DNA of 64,000 nt from an uncultured Oscillospiraceae bacterium (GCA_910588145.1 CAJUPO010000007.1:69207-133206), one strand, 5' to 3'; counted from the first letter of the stretch, positions 25,189 through 34,177 are shown. Numbers and translations are program-made. The notes: generated from the letters alone by a model not told the origin.

Positions 25189-25731
25189 TTAAAGATTCAC
25201 AACTGTAATGTCATGACCTGTTTTCTTCAATAATTTTTCTATAATATCCTCAGTTTTTATTTTTATAGTAGACGTGTTAACACATGGATGACAGCACATA
25301 AAATCCTGCGTCAAAACTTCTCTGTCCGCTAAAAGCTGAACATAATTTCCAATGTCATTTATAAGGCATAAAACACTTGCCGAGCCTGGCTCTATATCCA
25401 GATACTTTTTTAAATCCTCAGCATTTGCAAAAGACAGCCTCGATAAACCTGTCTGTTCTGACAGCGCCTTAACATCAAGTTTTTTGTATCCAGGCATTAT
25501 CAGAAAATAAAATTTAGTTTTCTGTCTGTTGCAAAGAAAAAGATTCTTACATATTTTGCAACTCATTGCTTCTTCAATTTCCAAACATCTTTCCATATTA
25601 AATACTGCCTCGTGATCTGCCCGCATATATTTGATTCCTGCTTTATCCAGAAAATCATATACTTTAACTTCATTCATACTTCTTTCGGCGTTCAAATCCG
25701 GTCTGCCCGCTTTCATTTCTTTTATAAGCAT
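25189..25731 (-). CDS. Prolyl-tRNA deacylase-like protein (YbaK/ProX family)
   Basis: 180 residues. The YbaK/ProXp fold is shown by YMRADHEAVFNMERCLEIEE (about 35-54), NLFLCNRQKTKFYFLIMPG (about 63-81), the invariant Lys region KKLDVKALSEQTG, and FMCCHPCVNTSTIKI near the end (GxxxHPxxNxxT in relatives). Such enzymes clear Ala or Cys wrongly attached to tRNA-Pro. It begins its operon under the promoter at 25775-25803. Confidence 0.88.
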   Translation of the reverse strand: MLIKEMKAGRPDLNAERSMNEVKVYDFLDKAGIKYMRADHEAVFNMERCLEIEEAMSCKICKNLFLCNRQKTKFYFLIMPGYKKLDVKALSEQTGLSRLSFANAEDLKKYLDIEPGSASVLCLINDIGNYVQLLADREVLTQDFMCCHPCVNTSTIKIKTEDIIEKLLKKTGHDITVVNL

Positions 25732-25774
25732 TATTCTTCCTTTATTTTTTATAAAACATACTTATCTAAATAAT

Positions 25775-25803
25775 ATTATAAACCAAAATCCAGATTTTTT
25801 CAA
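25775..25803 (-). promoter_or_regulatory. Promoter of the deacylase/nitroreductase/DUF4832 operon
   Basis: Minus strand TTGAAA (25798-25803), a 17-bp spacer, TATAAT (25775-25780). Confidence 0.75.
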
Positions 25804-25821
25804 TACAACAAAATAAAAAAA

Positions 25822-25842
25822 GAACCAGCTTTAAGCCGGTTC
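25822..25842 (-). terminator. Terminator after the cohesin-like lipoprotein gene
   Basis: 10-bp arms with one G-U pair (25822-25831, 25833-25842) and a run of T on the minus strand. It sits 20 bp upstream of the next promoter. Confidence 0.85.
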
Positions 25843-25856
25843 AAATATATATTTTA

Positions 25857-26765
25857 TTACATAAGCTCCTCAAAGTCTGAGCCCATGCCGCCCTTTACAA
25901 ATTCAAGAACATCTGAATCATATCCGAATCTAAACAGACAAGCAACAAATCCAGGATTGTTATTAACCTTAAATGTAACTGTAACCTCATCACCAGGATT
26001 ACCGCTTACATTTTCCGCCATAATTTCAAAATTTCCACCGTTTTCAAATGAATTAGGAGCAGCTTCAGAGCCTACATATACAGCTCCGTCAACACCAGTA
26101 AGTCCTCTGAGCGGCTTACAGCTGTAATTTGCAAAGTCCATCCAGTCTATTGTAATAGGATATGTACCGTTTTTAGCGTCATCCTTTATTTTAAATGTAG
26201 CGGTAATATAATCACCGTCAAAAATAAAGTCACCCTTAGTTAAGTCCATCCAGAAAACCTGATATGTTTCCTTAGTTCCGGCAATCGGTGTATCACTGAC
26301 ACTTCCGCCGTTGGTTGGATCCTCATGAGTTGCGTCGCCGCCCGGTACGAATATCGGATCAGTTGAAACAACATCACTTTCATCAATCAGCGGAATTGAA
26401 CTTTCGTCCTTGGAATCCCCGCCGTTCTGAGAATTACCTGTGCTATTATTATCAGAATTTCCATTCTGTGAATTATTTCCGCTCTGTGAATCATCCTGAG
26501 AGCTGTTATTACCGCCCTGAATGCCCAAAATGCTTTCAGCAGGATCCTGACTTACTCCGCTTTCATCGACCGGAGTAAAAGTCAATTCATGCTTTTTAAG
26601 CTTTTCAATATCTTCAGAAGAAAATGTTTCCTGAACCTTTACATTAGCATTTGCCTCAATATTATCCTTTTGGCTTCCTGAGCTGTCTTTATCATTGCAG
26701 GCAACAGCGGATAAGGACATGGCACAAATCAAACATAGAGCAATCAGCTTCTTTTTTATATTCAT
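25857..26765 (-). CDS. Lipoprotein with Asn/Ser-rich linker and permuted cohesin-like module
   Basis: 302 residues. A type II signal peptide ends at the lipobox LSAVAC (Cys23), so the protein is anchored to the outer face of the membrane. Residues about 85-125 are an Asn/Ser/Gly/Gln-rich linker. At about 183-200 DYITATFKIKDDAKNGTYPI matches the C-terminal half of cohesins (DGxxATxxFKVKxxAxxGxYPI). At about 245-295 VSGNPGDEVTVTFKVNNNPG and then FGYDSDVLEFVKGG match the N-terminal half (GxPGDxVxVxVxxxNxPG, YDxxVLE). The order of the halves is thus reversed compared with a normal cohesin. Promoter and terminator flank it as a single gene. It could present dockerin proteins at the cell surface. 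Confidence 0.75.
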   Translation of the reverse strand: MNIKKKLIALCLICAMSLSAVACNDKDSSGSQKDNIEANANVKVQETFSSEDIEKLKKHELTFTPVDESGVSQDPAESILGIQGGNNSSQDDSQSGNNSQNGNSDNNSTGNSQNGGDSKDESSIPLIDESDVVSTDPIFVPGGDATHEDPTNGGSVSDTPIAGTKETYQVFWMDLTKGDFIFDGDYITATFKIKDDAKNGTYPITIDWMDFANYSCKPLRGLTGVDGAVYVGSEAAPNSFENGGNFEIMAENVSGNPGDEVTVTFKVNNNPGFVACLFRFGYDSDVLEFVKGGMGSDFEELM

Positions 26766-26799
26766 TTTGATATCTCCTTAAAATCAATTTATATGCTAT

Positions 26800-26828
26800 A
26801 TTATACACTAACTATATATAAATGTCAA
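26800..26828 (-). promoter_or_regulatory. Promoter of the lipoprotein gene
   Basis: Minus strand TTGACA (26823-26828), a 17-bp spacer, TATAAT (26800-26805); a perfect match. Confidence 0.85.
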
Positions 26829-26890
26829 TAATATAATTGTGAAAGTTTACTGAAAAAGATTGACAATCAAGGTTTGCCAGATCGATCAAT

Positions 26891-27403
26891 TCATCTGATT
26901 TTTTTTATTAAAGCATACATTTTCATATCTGTAATCCTGTCATTTTTCACTGCATTTGAATACAAAGTGCCTTCATACTGAAAACCTGATTTTTCTAAAA
27001 CTCGGCATGAAGCTTTATTATAGGAAAATGGCTCTGCGAAGATACGGATAATATCAGTATTTTCAAATATAAATTTGCAGATACTTTTTACGGCTTCCGT
27101 TCCTATGCCCTTTCCCCAGAATTTTTCGCTAATGTAATACCCCAATTCGCCTGTTCGGTTATGAATATTATTCTGACGGTATACCGCAATACTTCCGGCA
27201 AGTTCTCCGTTCGCTGTTATTGCAAAAGCATATACCTTATCTGGATTGGCATTAAGCATATCATTTATAAAAAATTCTGCGTCCGTTTTAGAATACGGAT
27301 ACGGAATACCGTCCCTTAAATTATGCTGTATCTTTTTATTTGAAATAATTTCAGCTAAATCGGACGCATCTTCGAGTTTCCATTTTCTCAGCTCTACATT
27401 CAT
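26891..27403 (-). CDS. GNAT family N-acetyltransferase (RimJ/RimL-like)
   Basis: 170 residues from the ATG at 27403 (AGGGA 5 nt upstream). The acetyl-CoA site is GYYISEKFWGKGIGTEAVKS (about 88-107), with the Q/RxxGxG/A element as WGKGIGT. FAEPFSYNKASCRVLEKSGF (about 124-143) is typical of RimJ/RimL-type enzymes that acetylate protein N-termini or small amines. It lies 13 bp after leuA, so it is read from the T-box-controlled transcript. The reason for the pairing is unknown. Confidence 0.88.
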   Translation of the reverse strand: MNVELRKWKLEDASDLAEIISNKKIQHNLRDGIPYPYSKTDAEFFINDMLNANPDKVYAFAITANGELAGSIAVYRQNNIHNRTGELGYYISEKFWGKGIGTEAVKSICKFIFENTDIIRIFAEPFSYNKASCRVLEKSGFQYEGTLYSNAVKNDRITDMKMYALIKKIR

Positions 27404-27416
27404 ATTTTTCCCTATA

Positions 27417-29078
27417 TTACTCTGCAATCATGTTATTAACTGCGCTGAACAAAGCCTTGAGAGAAGAATCGATTATATCTGTTTCTATTCCCACACCCCA
27501 GTAATTTTTACCGCTTTCATCTGTTATACCTACATAGGAAACAGCCTTTGATGTATCGCCATGTTCCATTGCGTGTTCAGTATAAGTATGCAGGTCATAT
27601 TTTATGCCCAGCATTTTCATAAGGGCGCTGCTTACAGCATTAAGTCTGCCGTTTCCCTGTGCTGTTTCTTTGTATTCTATTTCGTCTTTTTCCACGGTAA
27701 CTTCAGCAGTAATTCCGTTTTTCTGAGTATAATGCGCCTCTTTGAGGGTTACCGGTGACTGTATATTAATAAATTCCTTTACGAAAATATCATAAACTTC
27801 AGACGGCATAAGCTCCCTGTGGGCGTTATCCGATACGTGTTTTACCATATAGCCGAAAGGCTCTCTCATTTTCTGCGGCATATTCATTCCGAACTGATGT
27901 TCCATAATATATCCTATACCGCCCTTGCCTGACTGACTGTTAATTCTTATTACATCTGCTTCATATTCTCTTCCGACATCTTCAGGATCAATCGGAAGAT
28001 ACGGAACAGTCCAGTGTTCACAATTTTTATCTTTTCTCCAATTCATGCCCTTAGCAATTGCGTCCTGATGTGAACCGCTGAATGCTGCAAACACCAATTT
28101 TCCGCTGTATGGCTGCCTTTCATAGACTTTCATACCGGTAACTCTTTCATAAATTTCAGTTGCCTCCGGCATATTTTCAAAATTCAGCTCCGGATCAACT
28201 CCCTGTGAGAACATATTCATAGCAAGCGTAATAATATCCACATTACCTGTTCTTTCACCATTTCCAAAAAGGGTTCCCTCTATTCTGTCAGCACCGGCCA
28301 GCAGTCCCATTTCGCTGTCTGCAACAGCACAGCCTCTGTCATTATGCGGGTGAAGTGAAATAATCAGATTTTCACGGTTAATCAGGTTATCGCACATAAA
28401 TTCTACCTGATTAGCATAAACATGGGGCATTGAATGAGAAACTGTTACCGGAAGATTTATAATAACCTTGTTGTTTTCATCAGGTTCCCAAATCTTTATT
28501 ACCTCATTGCATATTTCAAGAGCAAATTCCATTTCAGTTCCGGTAAAGCTTTCCGGTGAATATTCAAACAAATATCTTCCTGACGCCTTTTCTCTATACT
28601 GCTTGCAAAGTGCAGCGCCCTGTACGGCAATATCTATAATTTCCTTTTTATCTCTTTTGAAAACCTGTTCTCTCTGTGCAACTGATGTTGAATTGTACAG
28701 ATGAACTATAACATTTTTTGCACCTTCAAGAGCCTCAAAAGTTTTCTTTATAATATGTTCTCTTGACTGAGTCAGAACCTGGATAACAACGTCATCAGGT
28801 ATCATATCACGCTCTATCAAAGTACGGCAGAATTCATATTCTGTTTCAGAAGCTGCCGGAAAGCCTATTTCAATTTCCTTGAATCCAATTTTAACCAAAT
28901 ACTTAAAAAACTCCAGTTTTTCTTCCAGAGTCATCGGATTAATAAGCGCCTGATTTCCATCTCTCAGGTCAACGCTGCACCATATAGGAGCATGATCCAC
29001 GTAATCTTTCTGCGCCCATCTCATCGGAGGATTTTTCACCGGAAAATATTGTCTTGTGTACTTTTCAAAGTTTTTCAT
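27417..29078 (-). CDS. leuA: 2-Isopropylmalate synthase (LeuA2 type)
   Basis: 553 residues, the length of the type II-like LeuA. IWCSVDLRDGNQALINPM (about 32-49) holds the catalytic Arg-Asp and metal Asp. SLHPHNDRGCAVAD (about 242-255) is the HxHND metal-binding motif. The C-terminal part (about 430-553) is the leucine-sensing LeuA dimer domain. The enzyme joins acetyl-CoA and 2-ketoisovalerate in the first step of leucine synthesis. A T-box leader with a Leu-type specifier precedes it, so expression should rise when charged tRNA-Leu is short. Confidence 0.95.
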   Translation of the reverse strand: MKNFEKYTRQYFPVKNPPMRWAQKDYVDHAPIWCSVDLRDGNQALINPMTLEEKLEFFKYLVKIGFKEIEIGFPAASETEYEFCRTLIERDMIPDDVVIQVLTQSREHIIKKTFEALEGAKNVIVHLYNSTSVAQREQVFKRDKKEIIDIAVQGAALCKQYREKASGRYLFEYSPESFTGTEMEFALEICNEVIKIWEPDENNKVIINLPVTVSHSMPHVYANQVEFMCDNLINRENLIISLHPHNDRGCAVADSEMGLLAGADRIEGTLFGNGERTGNVDIITLAMNMFSQGVDPELNFENMPEATEIYERVTGMKVYERQPYSGKLVFAAFSGSHQDAIAKGMNWRKDKNCEHWTVPYLPIDPEDVGREYEADVIRINSQSGKGGIGYIMEHQFGMNMPQKMREPFGYMVKHVSDNAHRELMPSEVYDIFVKEFINIQSPVTLKEAHYTQKNGITAEVTVEKDEIEYKETAQGNGRLNAVSSALMKMLGIKYDLHTYTEHAMEHGDTSKAVSYVGITDESGKNYWGVGIETDIIDSSLKALFSAVNNMIAE

Positions 29079-29129
29079 AATTCACTTATCCTTTCTCTGT
29101 ATATGCCCGGAAAACAGGCAATAAAAAAA

Positions 29130-29385
29130 CTTCACCTCTACAAATCTGTAAGAGGTGAAGCATATAACTCCACGGTACCACTCTTTTTGGTATAAATACC
29201 CACTCTGCCGCATCTGACAATGCGCTTCTCTGTAACGGGAGAACCCGTTTCAACCTACTTTTAAGATTTCAGCGAACTGCTCAGGGAGGAGTCATGACCG
29301 ATTCATATTGCTGCCTTACACCATACGGCAGCTCTCTGAAAATAATCCTCAGCTTTATTTCCCGTCATTGCATTTGTTTAATATA
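29130..29385 (-). promoter_or_regulatory. T-box leader (leucine) of leuA
   Basis: On the minus strand the leader from about 29385 shows the T-box order. First comes a long stem I with the AGAGAGCTGCC/GGCAGCAATATGA region and a candidate specifier CTC (Leu) in TGACTCCTC near 29288-29296. Then comes the T-box AGAGTGGTACCGTGG (29170-29184), which should pair with the tRNA acceptor end. Last is a terminator (arms 29130-29139 and 29151-29160, ten perfect pairs) with seven T. Uncharged tRNA-Leu should favour the antiterminator. Confidence 0.93.
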
Positions 29386-29390
29386 ACATT

Positions 29391-29419
29391 ATAATACAGC
29401 AATAATTATGATTTGTCAA
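29391..29419 (-). promoter_or_regulatory. Promoter of the T-box/leuA transcript
   Basis: Minus strand TTGACA (29414-29419), a 17-bp spacer, TATTAT (29391-29396). Confidence 0.85.
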
Positions 29420-29449
29420 GAGTTTGAAGAAAAATATTTTTTTATTTGA

Positions 29450-29941
29450 TCATGATACATCGGGTCCATAATTTTCTATGATATTTTTATTCTTATCCTT
29501 TTTAGCAGAAAGCCAAACCGCAATAAAAATAATATATGCTGAAAATACTACAGCGGCGATAATTGACTTAATTATATCTATCTTTGTAATAATATCTCCG
29601 TCGCTGTTTTCAAAATTATCATATACAGCAAGCGCCCTTCCGCCGATAATATCCGTGTTATCGTCTCTGGCATGGATCTTCCTGTAGGTTATAGAATAAA
29701 CGCTGTTTCCGTCAACTGGTTCATCAAGAGACATTTGTATATTTATATATTTCGGATTACGCTCCAAGTGATAATTTCCCAGGTTATCCATTATATCAGA
29801 CCTGTATTCAATGCTTCCCCACGAATGAAAATCATAGGCAAGATATTTATAAAGATAAGTTGCTCCCCATACTGTTTTGATACCCGCATACGGGAACAGC
29901 AGTACAGAAACTCCAAGAAATATCAGAAAAAGTTTTCTCAT
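29450..29941 (-). CDS. Small membrane protein of unknown function
   Basis: 163 residues. A hydrophobic N-terminal segment (about 3-25, MRKLFLIFLGVSVLLFPYAG), an extracytoplasmic region of about 95 residues containing IEYRSDIMDNLGNYHLERNP, and a second hydrophobic helix (about 122-145) with a lysine-rich cytoplasmic tail. No known domain is recognised. It lies 12 bp after mutS2, so it is probably co-transcribed at the end of the mutS2 operon. Codon use resembles the neighbours. Confidence 0.7.
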   Translation of the reverse strand: MRKLFLIFLGVSVLLFPYAGIKTVWGATYLYKYLAYDFHSWGSIEYRSDIMDNLGNYHLERNPKYINIQMSLDEPVDGNSVYSITYRKIHARDDNTDIIGGRALAVYDNFENSDGDIITKIDIIKSIIAAVVFSAYIIFIAVWLSAKKDKNKNIIENYGPDVS

Positions 29942-29953
29942 AAATCCTGCCCC

Positions 29954-32329
29954 TTACTTAAGTTCAACAATTGTAACGCCGTTTTCTCCCTCTCCGTAAA
30001 GCCCGGTGCGGAAGCTTTTAACCTGCTTCATTGATTTAAGCCGCTGATGAACTGCCGCTCTCAATACGCCGGTGCCTTTTCCGTGAATTATAGTTAACAT
30101 AGATATTCCGGACATCACTGCGCTGTCTATAAAGGCTTCCATTTCATAAACGCCCTCATCGGCGCTTTTTCCCCTTATATCCAGTTCCATAGTGCCTCTG
30201 CGTTCCATTTTGCCCCGAACCTGTTTCGTTGTAACAGCCTTGCTTTTAAATGTAACCTTTTCAGGTTCAAGAAGCCTCAGCTTTAAAACATCAACCTTTG
30301 TTTTCATAATTCCCATCTGAACGAATACACTTCCGCTTCCGTCCGGATCACTGCACACTACGCCTTTTTTATCAAGACTGGTCACATAAACGTTATCGCC
30401 TTTTTTAAGCTTCCTTGGCAGAGAATAACCCTCGTCATTTTTTTCAAGTATAGGATTTGCCGTATCATACATATTATTAAAACGTCTTTTACTGCGTGAC
30501 TTGGCGTCAGAAAAACGTCCTGCAAAATCTGCCTTATCCTTTTCTTTTCGTATGGTTTCAAGTTCATCGAGAAGTGCATTGGATTCCGCCTTTACGCTTT
30601 CAATAATATTCATAGCCTGAAGCCTTGCCTGCTCCATCTGCTTTTCCTTGTTAGCTTCAATAGCCGCAAGCTCATCTTTCAGTTTTTTTTCAGTCTCCGC
30701 AGCTTCCCTGCGTACACGCTCAAGCTCAGCATTTTTTTCCTCAAATTCGTGACGTGCGTTTTCAAGCTGCTCGACAACCCTTTCAAAATGCATATTTTCT
30801 TCACTTACAAGCTTTTGGGCATATGAAATAATATCCTCCGGCATACCCAGGGAAAGTGATATAGAAAATGCATTTGATTTTCCGGGAGAACCGGTAATCA
30901 GTCTGTAAGTAGGCTTTAAATTTTCAATATCAAATTCACAGCTTGCATTTTCAACATCCGGAGTTTCAATAGCATACATTTTCAGTTCGTGATAATGTGT
31001 TGAAACCATAAGCTTTGCTCCCTGAGCCTTCAGACGTTCTATAACTGAAACAGCAAGGGCTGCGCCTTCAACCGGATCAGTACCTGATCCAAGCTCATCA
31101 AGAAGCACCAAAGAACGGTCGTCTGCTTTTTCGATGATTTCGATAACCTTATTGGTATGGGAAGAAAATGTAGACAGATTCTGTTCTATGCTCTGATTAT
31201 CACCTATGTCGGCAAGTATATTAGTAAATACAGATACACGGCTTCCGTCCGAAACAGGAATCATAAGCCCGCACATAACCATTGCAGAGAGCAGCCCTGC
31301 GGTTTTAAGGGATACGGTTTTTCCTCCGGTATTCGGTCCTGTTATAATAAGAGCGCTGTAATCCTCTCCTAAATTAATGTCAATAGGCACTGCCTTATTT
31401 CTGTCAAGCAGAGGATGCCTTGCTTTTTGAAGTACAAGCTTTCCGTCACAGGTTATTTCCGGAGCGCAGGCTCTCATATCTGCTCCCAGATTCGCCTTTG
31501 CAAAGTAAAGATTCAGTTCTGCGCTTGTTTCATAGCCTAAAATTATTTCCTCACTGTATTCGCCGCATTCACTGCATAACTCAGTTAAAATGCGTTCAAT
31601 TTCCTCCTGTTCCTGCCCTTCAAGAAGTCTTATTTCATTATTTGCTTCAACAACAGCCATAGGCTCAACAAATACAGTCTGCCCCGTAGCAGAGGATGAA
31701 TGGACAATACCCTGAATTTTTCCTCTGTGTTCTGATTTAACAGGAAGTACAAATCTGCCGTCCCTTATAGTAACAATGCATTCCTGCAAGGATTTCTGAA
31801 CACTCTCGCTTTTTATCATTCTGTCAAGAGTTTCCCTAAGCTTTGCGCCGGCACGGTTAATCCTGCGCCTGATAGCCGCCAGTTCCGGACTTGCGCTGTC
31901 GGCGATCTCATCCTCCGAAACAATAGATCTGTCAAGCTTTTCATATAAATATTTATTGGGGTGCAGACTTGTAAAAAGATAATCAAGATCTGTCTGTACA
32001 TTTTCACAATGTCCGTACCATTCTGCAAGTGCTGTAATCTGACTGAGAGTCTTTTTAATCTCCAAAAGTTCCTTTAAAGAAATTCTTGCACCTGACGCTG
32101 CTCTTCTTAAAGATGCGCTTACATCTTTAATATTATAAAAAGGCGGCGTTCCGAATTTGACTGAAAGTTCAAACGCCTGCATAGTTTTATCCATTTCACG
32201 GCACACTGTATCGTAATCTGTACAGGGTTCAAGTTCCTCCGCCATTTTTCTTGTTCTGTCGTTTGATGTTTTCGCCGCCAGCATTGACAGAACCTTATGT
32301 AATTCAAGTGTTTTATAGTATTTATTCAT
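29954..32329 (-). CDS. mutS2: Endonuclease MutS2
   Basis: 791 residues. The ATPase part has ITGPNTGGKTVSLKT (Walker A, about 330-344), LVLLDELGSGTDPVEG (Walker B) and STHYHELK. A long Glu/Lys/Arg-rich coil (about 505-600) follows. The C-terminal Smr nuclease domain reads ELDIRGKSADEG and LTIIHGKGTGVLR, with HGKGTG as the Smr signature. MutS2 acts on collided ribosomes or branched DNA rather than mismatches. The ATG at 32329 overlaps the recO stop region by a few bases; an upstream TTG (32335) is also possible. Confidence 0.95.
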   Translation of the reverse strand: MNKYYKTLELHKVLSMLAAKTSNDRTRKMAEELEPCTDYDTVCREMDKTMQAFELSVKFGTPPFYNIKDVSASLRRAASGARISLKELLEIKKTLSQITALAEWYGHCENVQTDLDYLFTSLHPNKYLYEKLDRSIVSEDEIADSASPELAAIRRRINRAGAKLRETLDRMIKSESVQKSLQECIVTIRDGRFVLPVKSEHRGKIQGIVHSSSATGQTVFVEPMAVVEANNEIRLLEGQEQEEIERILTELCSECGEYSEEIILGYETSAELNLYFAKANLGADMRACAPEITCDGKLVLQKARHPLLDRNKAVPIDINLGEDYSALIITGPNTGGKTVSLKTAGLLSAMVMCGLMIPVSDGSRVSVFTNILADIGDNQSIEQNLSTFSSHTNKVIEIIEKADDRSLVLLDELGSGTDPVEGAALAVSVIERLKAQGAKLMVSTHYHELKMYAIETPDVENASCEFDIENLKPTYRLITGSPGKSNAFSISLSLGMPEDIISYAQKLVSEENMHFERVVEQLENARHEFEEKNAELERVRREAAETEKKLKDELAAIEANKEKQMEQARLQAMNIIESVKAESNALLDELETIRKEKDKADFAGRFSDAKSRSKRRFNNMYDTANPILEKNDEGYSLPRKLKKGDNVYVTSLDKKGVVCSDPDGSGSVFVQMGIMKTKVDVLKLRLLEPEKVTFKSKAVTTKQVRGKMERRGTMELDIRGKSADEGVYEMEAFIDSAVMSGISMLTIIHGKGTGVLRAAVHQRLKSMKQVKSFRTGLYGEGENGVTIVELK

Positions 32330-32331
32330 AA

Positions 32332-33087
32332 TCAATCAATTCCCAGTGACTTATAAAAGTCCAGTGTTTTAAATTCTCTTCCTAAATGTATCAGTAAATA
32401 GCTTTCTGTAAGCCTCTGAAGTATTTTCATATTTTTATCTGAAAGTCTGAAATTGAAAAGCCGGTTAAAATCAGCAAATACAATGTGACGCAGTGCATAA
32501 ACAACCGATTTTCCCATTCTTATTTGCATATCATCATATGATCCCCTGAAGCAATCGGAGCAATAAAGCTTTGTACTCAGAAGATCAAAACACATATGGT
32601 CGGATATATAAGACATACATACAGGACAGCATACTATGTCCGGCATCATACCGATTTCGGTCATGAACCTCATTTCAAAAATGCATTTTAAAAATCCGCA
32701 TTTTCTTTCCCCCTTTGAAAGAAAATGCAAAATATTCAGAACAAGGCGCATGACTTCTTCCTTTTGTTCATGCTGTCCTGCAACATATCCGATAACCTCA
32801 GCCATATAGCTTACAAGAGATATTCTTTCCAGTTCTTTCCTAATTCCGTAAAAAAGGTGTATTGGCTCGCAGCTGTCAAGAAAATAGCGGCCCTTATCAG
32901 ACCGCACTGAAAACAGCGAATAGGAAAAAAGCTGACTTCCGCCAGTATTTTTCCCGTTCAATTTCCTGCCTCCCCGGACGGAAATTTCTATCACTCCCCG
33001 CTCGGTAGTAAACACATGAATGAATTTATCATTTTCACCGACCGGATATTCCCTCAGAACCACACCTTTGAGAGTTATAATCTCCAT
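32332..33087 (-). CDS. recO: DNA repair protein RecO
   Basis: 251 residues. The N-terminal OB-fold starts MEIITLKGVVLREYPVGEND, and the C-terminal helical part holds a four-Cys zinc site: CCPVC (about 155-159) and YCSDCF (about 178-183). RecO loads RecA with RecR at single-stranded gaps. The ATG at 33087 has GGTGA five nt upstream; an in-frame GTG precedes it. Its first 53 bp overlap the yqzL-like small gene in another frame, an unusual but conserved neighbour. Confidence 0.93.
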   Translation of the reverse strand: MEIITLKGVVLREYPVGENDKFIHVFTTERGVIEISVRGGRKLNGKNTGGSQLFSYSLFSVRSDKGRYFLDSCEPIHLFYGIRKELERISLVSYMAEVIGYVAGQHEQKEEVMRLVLNILHFLSKGERKCGFLKCIFEMRFMTEIGMMPDIVCCPVCMSYISDHMCFDLLSTKLYCSDCFRGSYDDMQIRMGKSVVYALRHIVFADFNRLFNFRLSDKNMKILQRLTESYLLIHLGREFKTLDFYKSLGID

Positions 33088-33193
33088 TCTGTTCACCGCT
33101 TACGGATAACGTATCTGTTATCACGCCTTTATATTCAAGATAGTCGCTTATCTTTCCGCTTATCATAAATTTATCCCAAAATTCCTCGTTCAT
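33035..33193 (-). CDS. YqzL-family small protein
   Basis: 52 codons, beginning MNEEFWDKFMISGKISDYLE. The pattern W-x2-F-x3-G-x-I-x2-Y-L-x-Y-K matches the short YqzL family, which in Firmicutes lies between era and recO exactly as here. GGTGAAAATT precedes the ATG. The last 17 codons overlap the beginning of recO in a different frame, so the tail after about residue 28 may be non-conserved. Function is unknown. Confidence 0.75.
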   Translation of the reverse strand: MNEEFWDKFMISGKISDYLEYKGVITDTLSVSGEQNGDYNSQRCGSEGISGR

Positions 33194-33271
33194 AATTTTC
33201 ACCGCCCGAAATTTTATTTCTTTAAAATTATTTCCGGAAACGGCATTTTTATAATTTGAAATCTATGGGAA

Positions 33272-34165
33272 TTATTTTTCAGTTAATCCGAAACTTCTTA
33301 TCAGACCCTCTCGGTTGCGCCAGTCCTCCTTGACCTTAACCCAGCACTGAAGATTGACCTTAATCCTGAAAAAGTCCTCCAGCTCCTGCCTTGATAGAGA
33401 AGCTGCCTTTTTAAGCATTGAACCGTTTTTGCCGATAACAATTCCCTTATGTGATTCACGCTCACAAAAGATAACAGCATTTATATCAAGTATATCCTTA
33501 TCTTCACGCTCTCTCATCTGCTCAACTGTAACAGCAATTCCGTGAGGCACTTCATCATTCAAAAGATTCAAAAGCTTTTCTCTGATTATTTCACCTGCAA
33601 TAACTTTTTCAGGCTGATCGGTAATCATGTCATCAGGGAAAAAGTGCGGTCCCTCCTCCGCAAGCTTTAAAGCTTCTTTAACAACCAATTCTACCCCGTT
33701 ATTTTCAGTAACGCTGACAGGAACTATCGCTTCAAGGGAATATTTCATGCTGAGTTCAGCAATAAGCGGTGCAAGAGAGGACATACTTTCAAGCAAATCG
33801 ATCTTGTTAAGTACAAAAATTACGGGAGTTTTTGAGGCGCAAAGCTCCGTTAGCATATTTTCTTCCTGGGGACCCAGATTTCTTGTACAGTCAGCCATAA
33901 ATATTACAGCGTCAATGTCCGCAACAGATTCCTTTACTGCGCTGAGCATATGACCGCTAAGCTTATTTTTCGGCTTATGAAGACCGGGAGTGTCAATAAA
34001 AACCATCTGAGTTTCATCTATTGTTTTTATACCGGTAATTCTTGTACGTGTTGTCTGGGATTTGCTGCTTACTGAAGCTATTTTTTCTCCCACAACAGCA
34101 TTAAGAAGTGAAGACTTACCGGAATTTGTTCTTCCGACAATAGTCAGAAATATTGTTTTAGTCAT
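33272..34165 (-). CDS. era: GTPase Era
   Basis: 297 residues. G1 GRTNSGKSS (about 11-19), G3 DTPGLHKPKN (about 58-67) and G4 NKID are all present. The C-terminal KH domain carries GIVIGKNGSMLKK (about 243-255). Era binds the 3' end of 16S rRNA and helps 30S assembly. It follows ybeY by 12 bp in the order phoH-ybeY-era, as in most Firmicutes, where a cdd or dgkA gene often lies between; here these are absent. Confidence 0.97.
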   Translation of the reverse strand: MTKTIFLTIVGRTNSGKSSLLNAVVGEKIASVSSKSQTTRTRITGIKTIDETQMVFIDTPGLHKPKNKLSGHMLSAVKESVADIDAVIFMADCTRNLGPQEENMLTELCASKTPVIFVLNKIDLLESMSSLAPLIAELSMKYSLEAIVPVSVTENNGVELVVKEALKLAEEGPHFFPDDMITDQPEKVIAGEIIREKLLNLLNDEVPHGIAVTVEQMREREDKDILDINAVIFCERESHKGIVIGKNGSMLKKAASLSRQELEDFFRIKVNLQCWVKVKEDWRNREGLIRSFGLTEK

Positions 34166-34177
34166 AAGCTGATTCCT

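Noticed and set aside
26400..26540. Repeat-like stretch resembling a short CRISPR or tandem repeat
   Set aside because: It is the Asn/Ser/Gly/Gln linker of the lipoprotein; units are irregular and no spacers are present.
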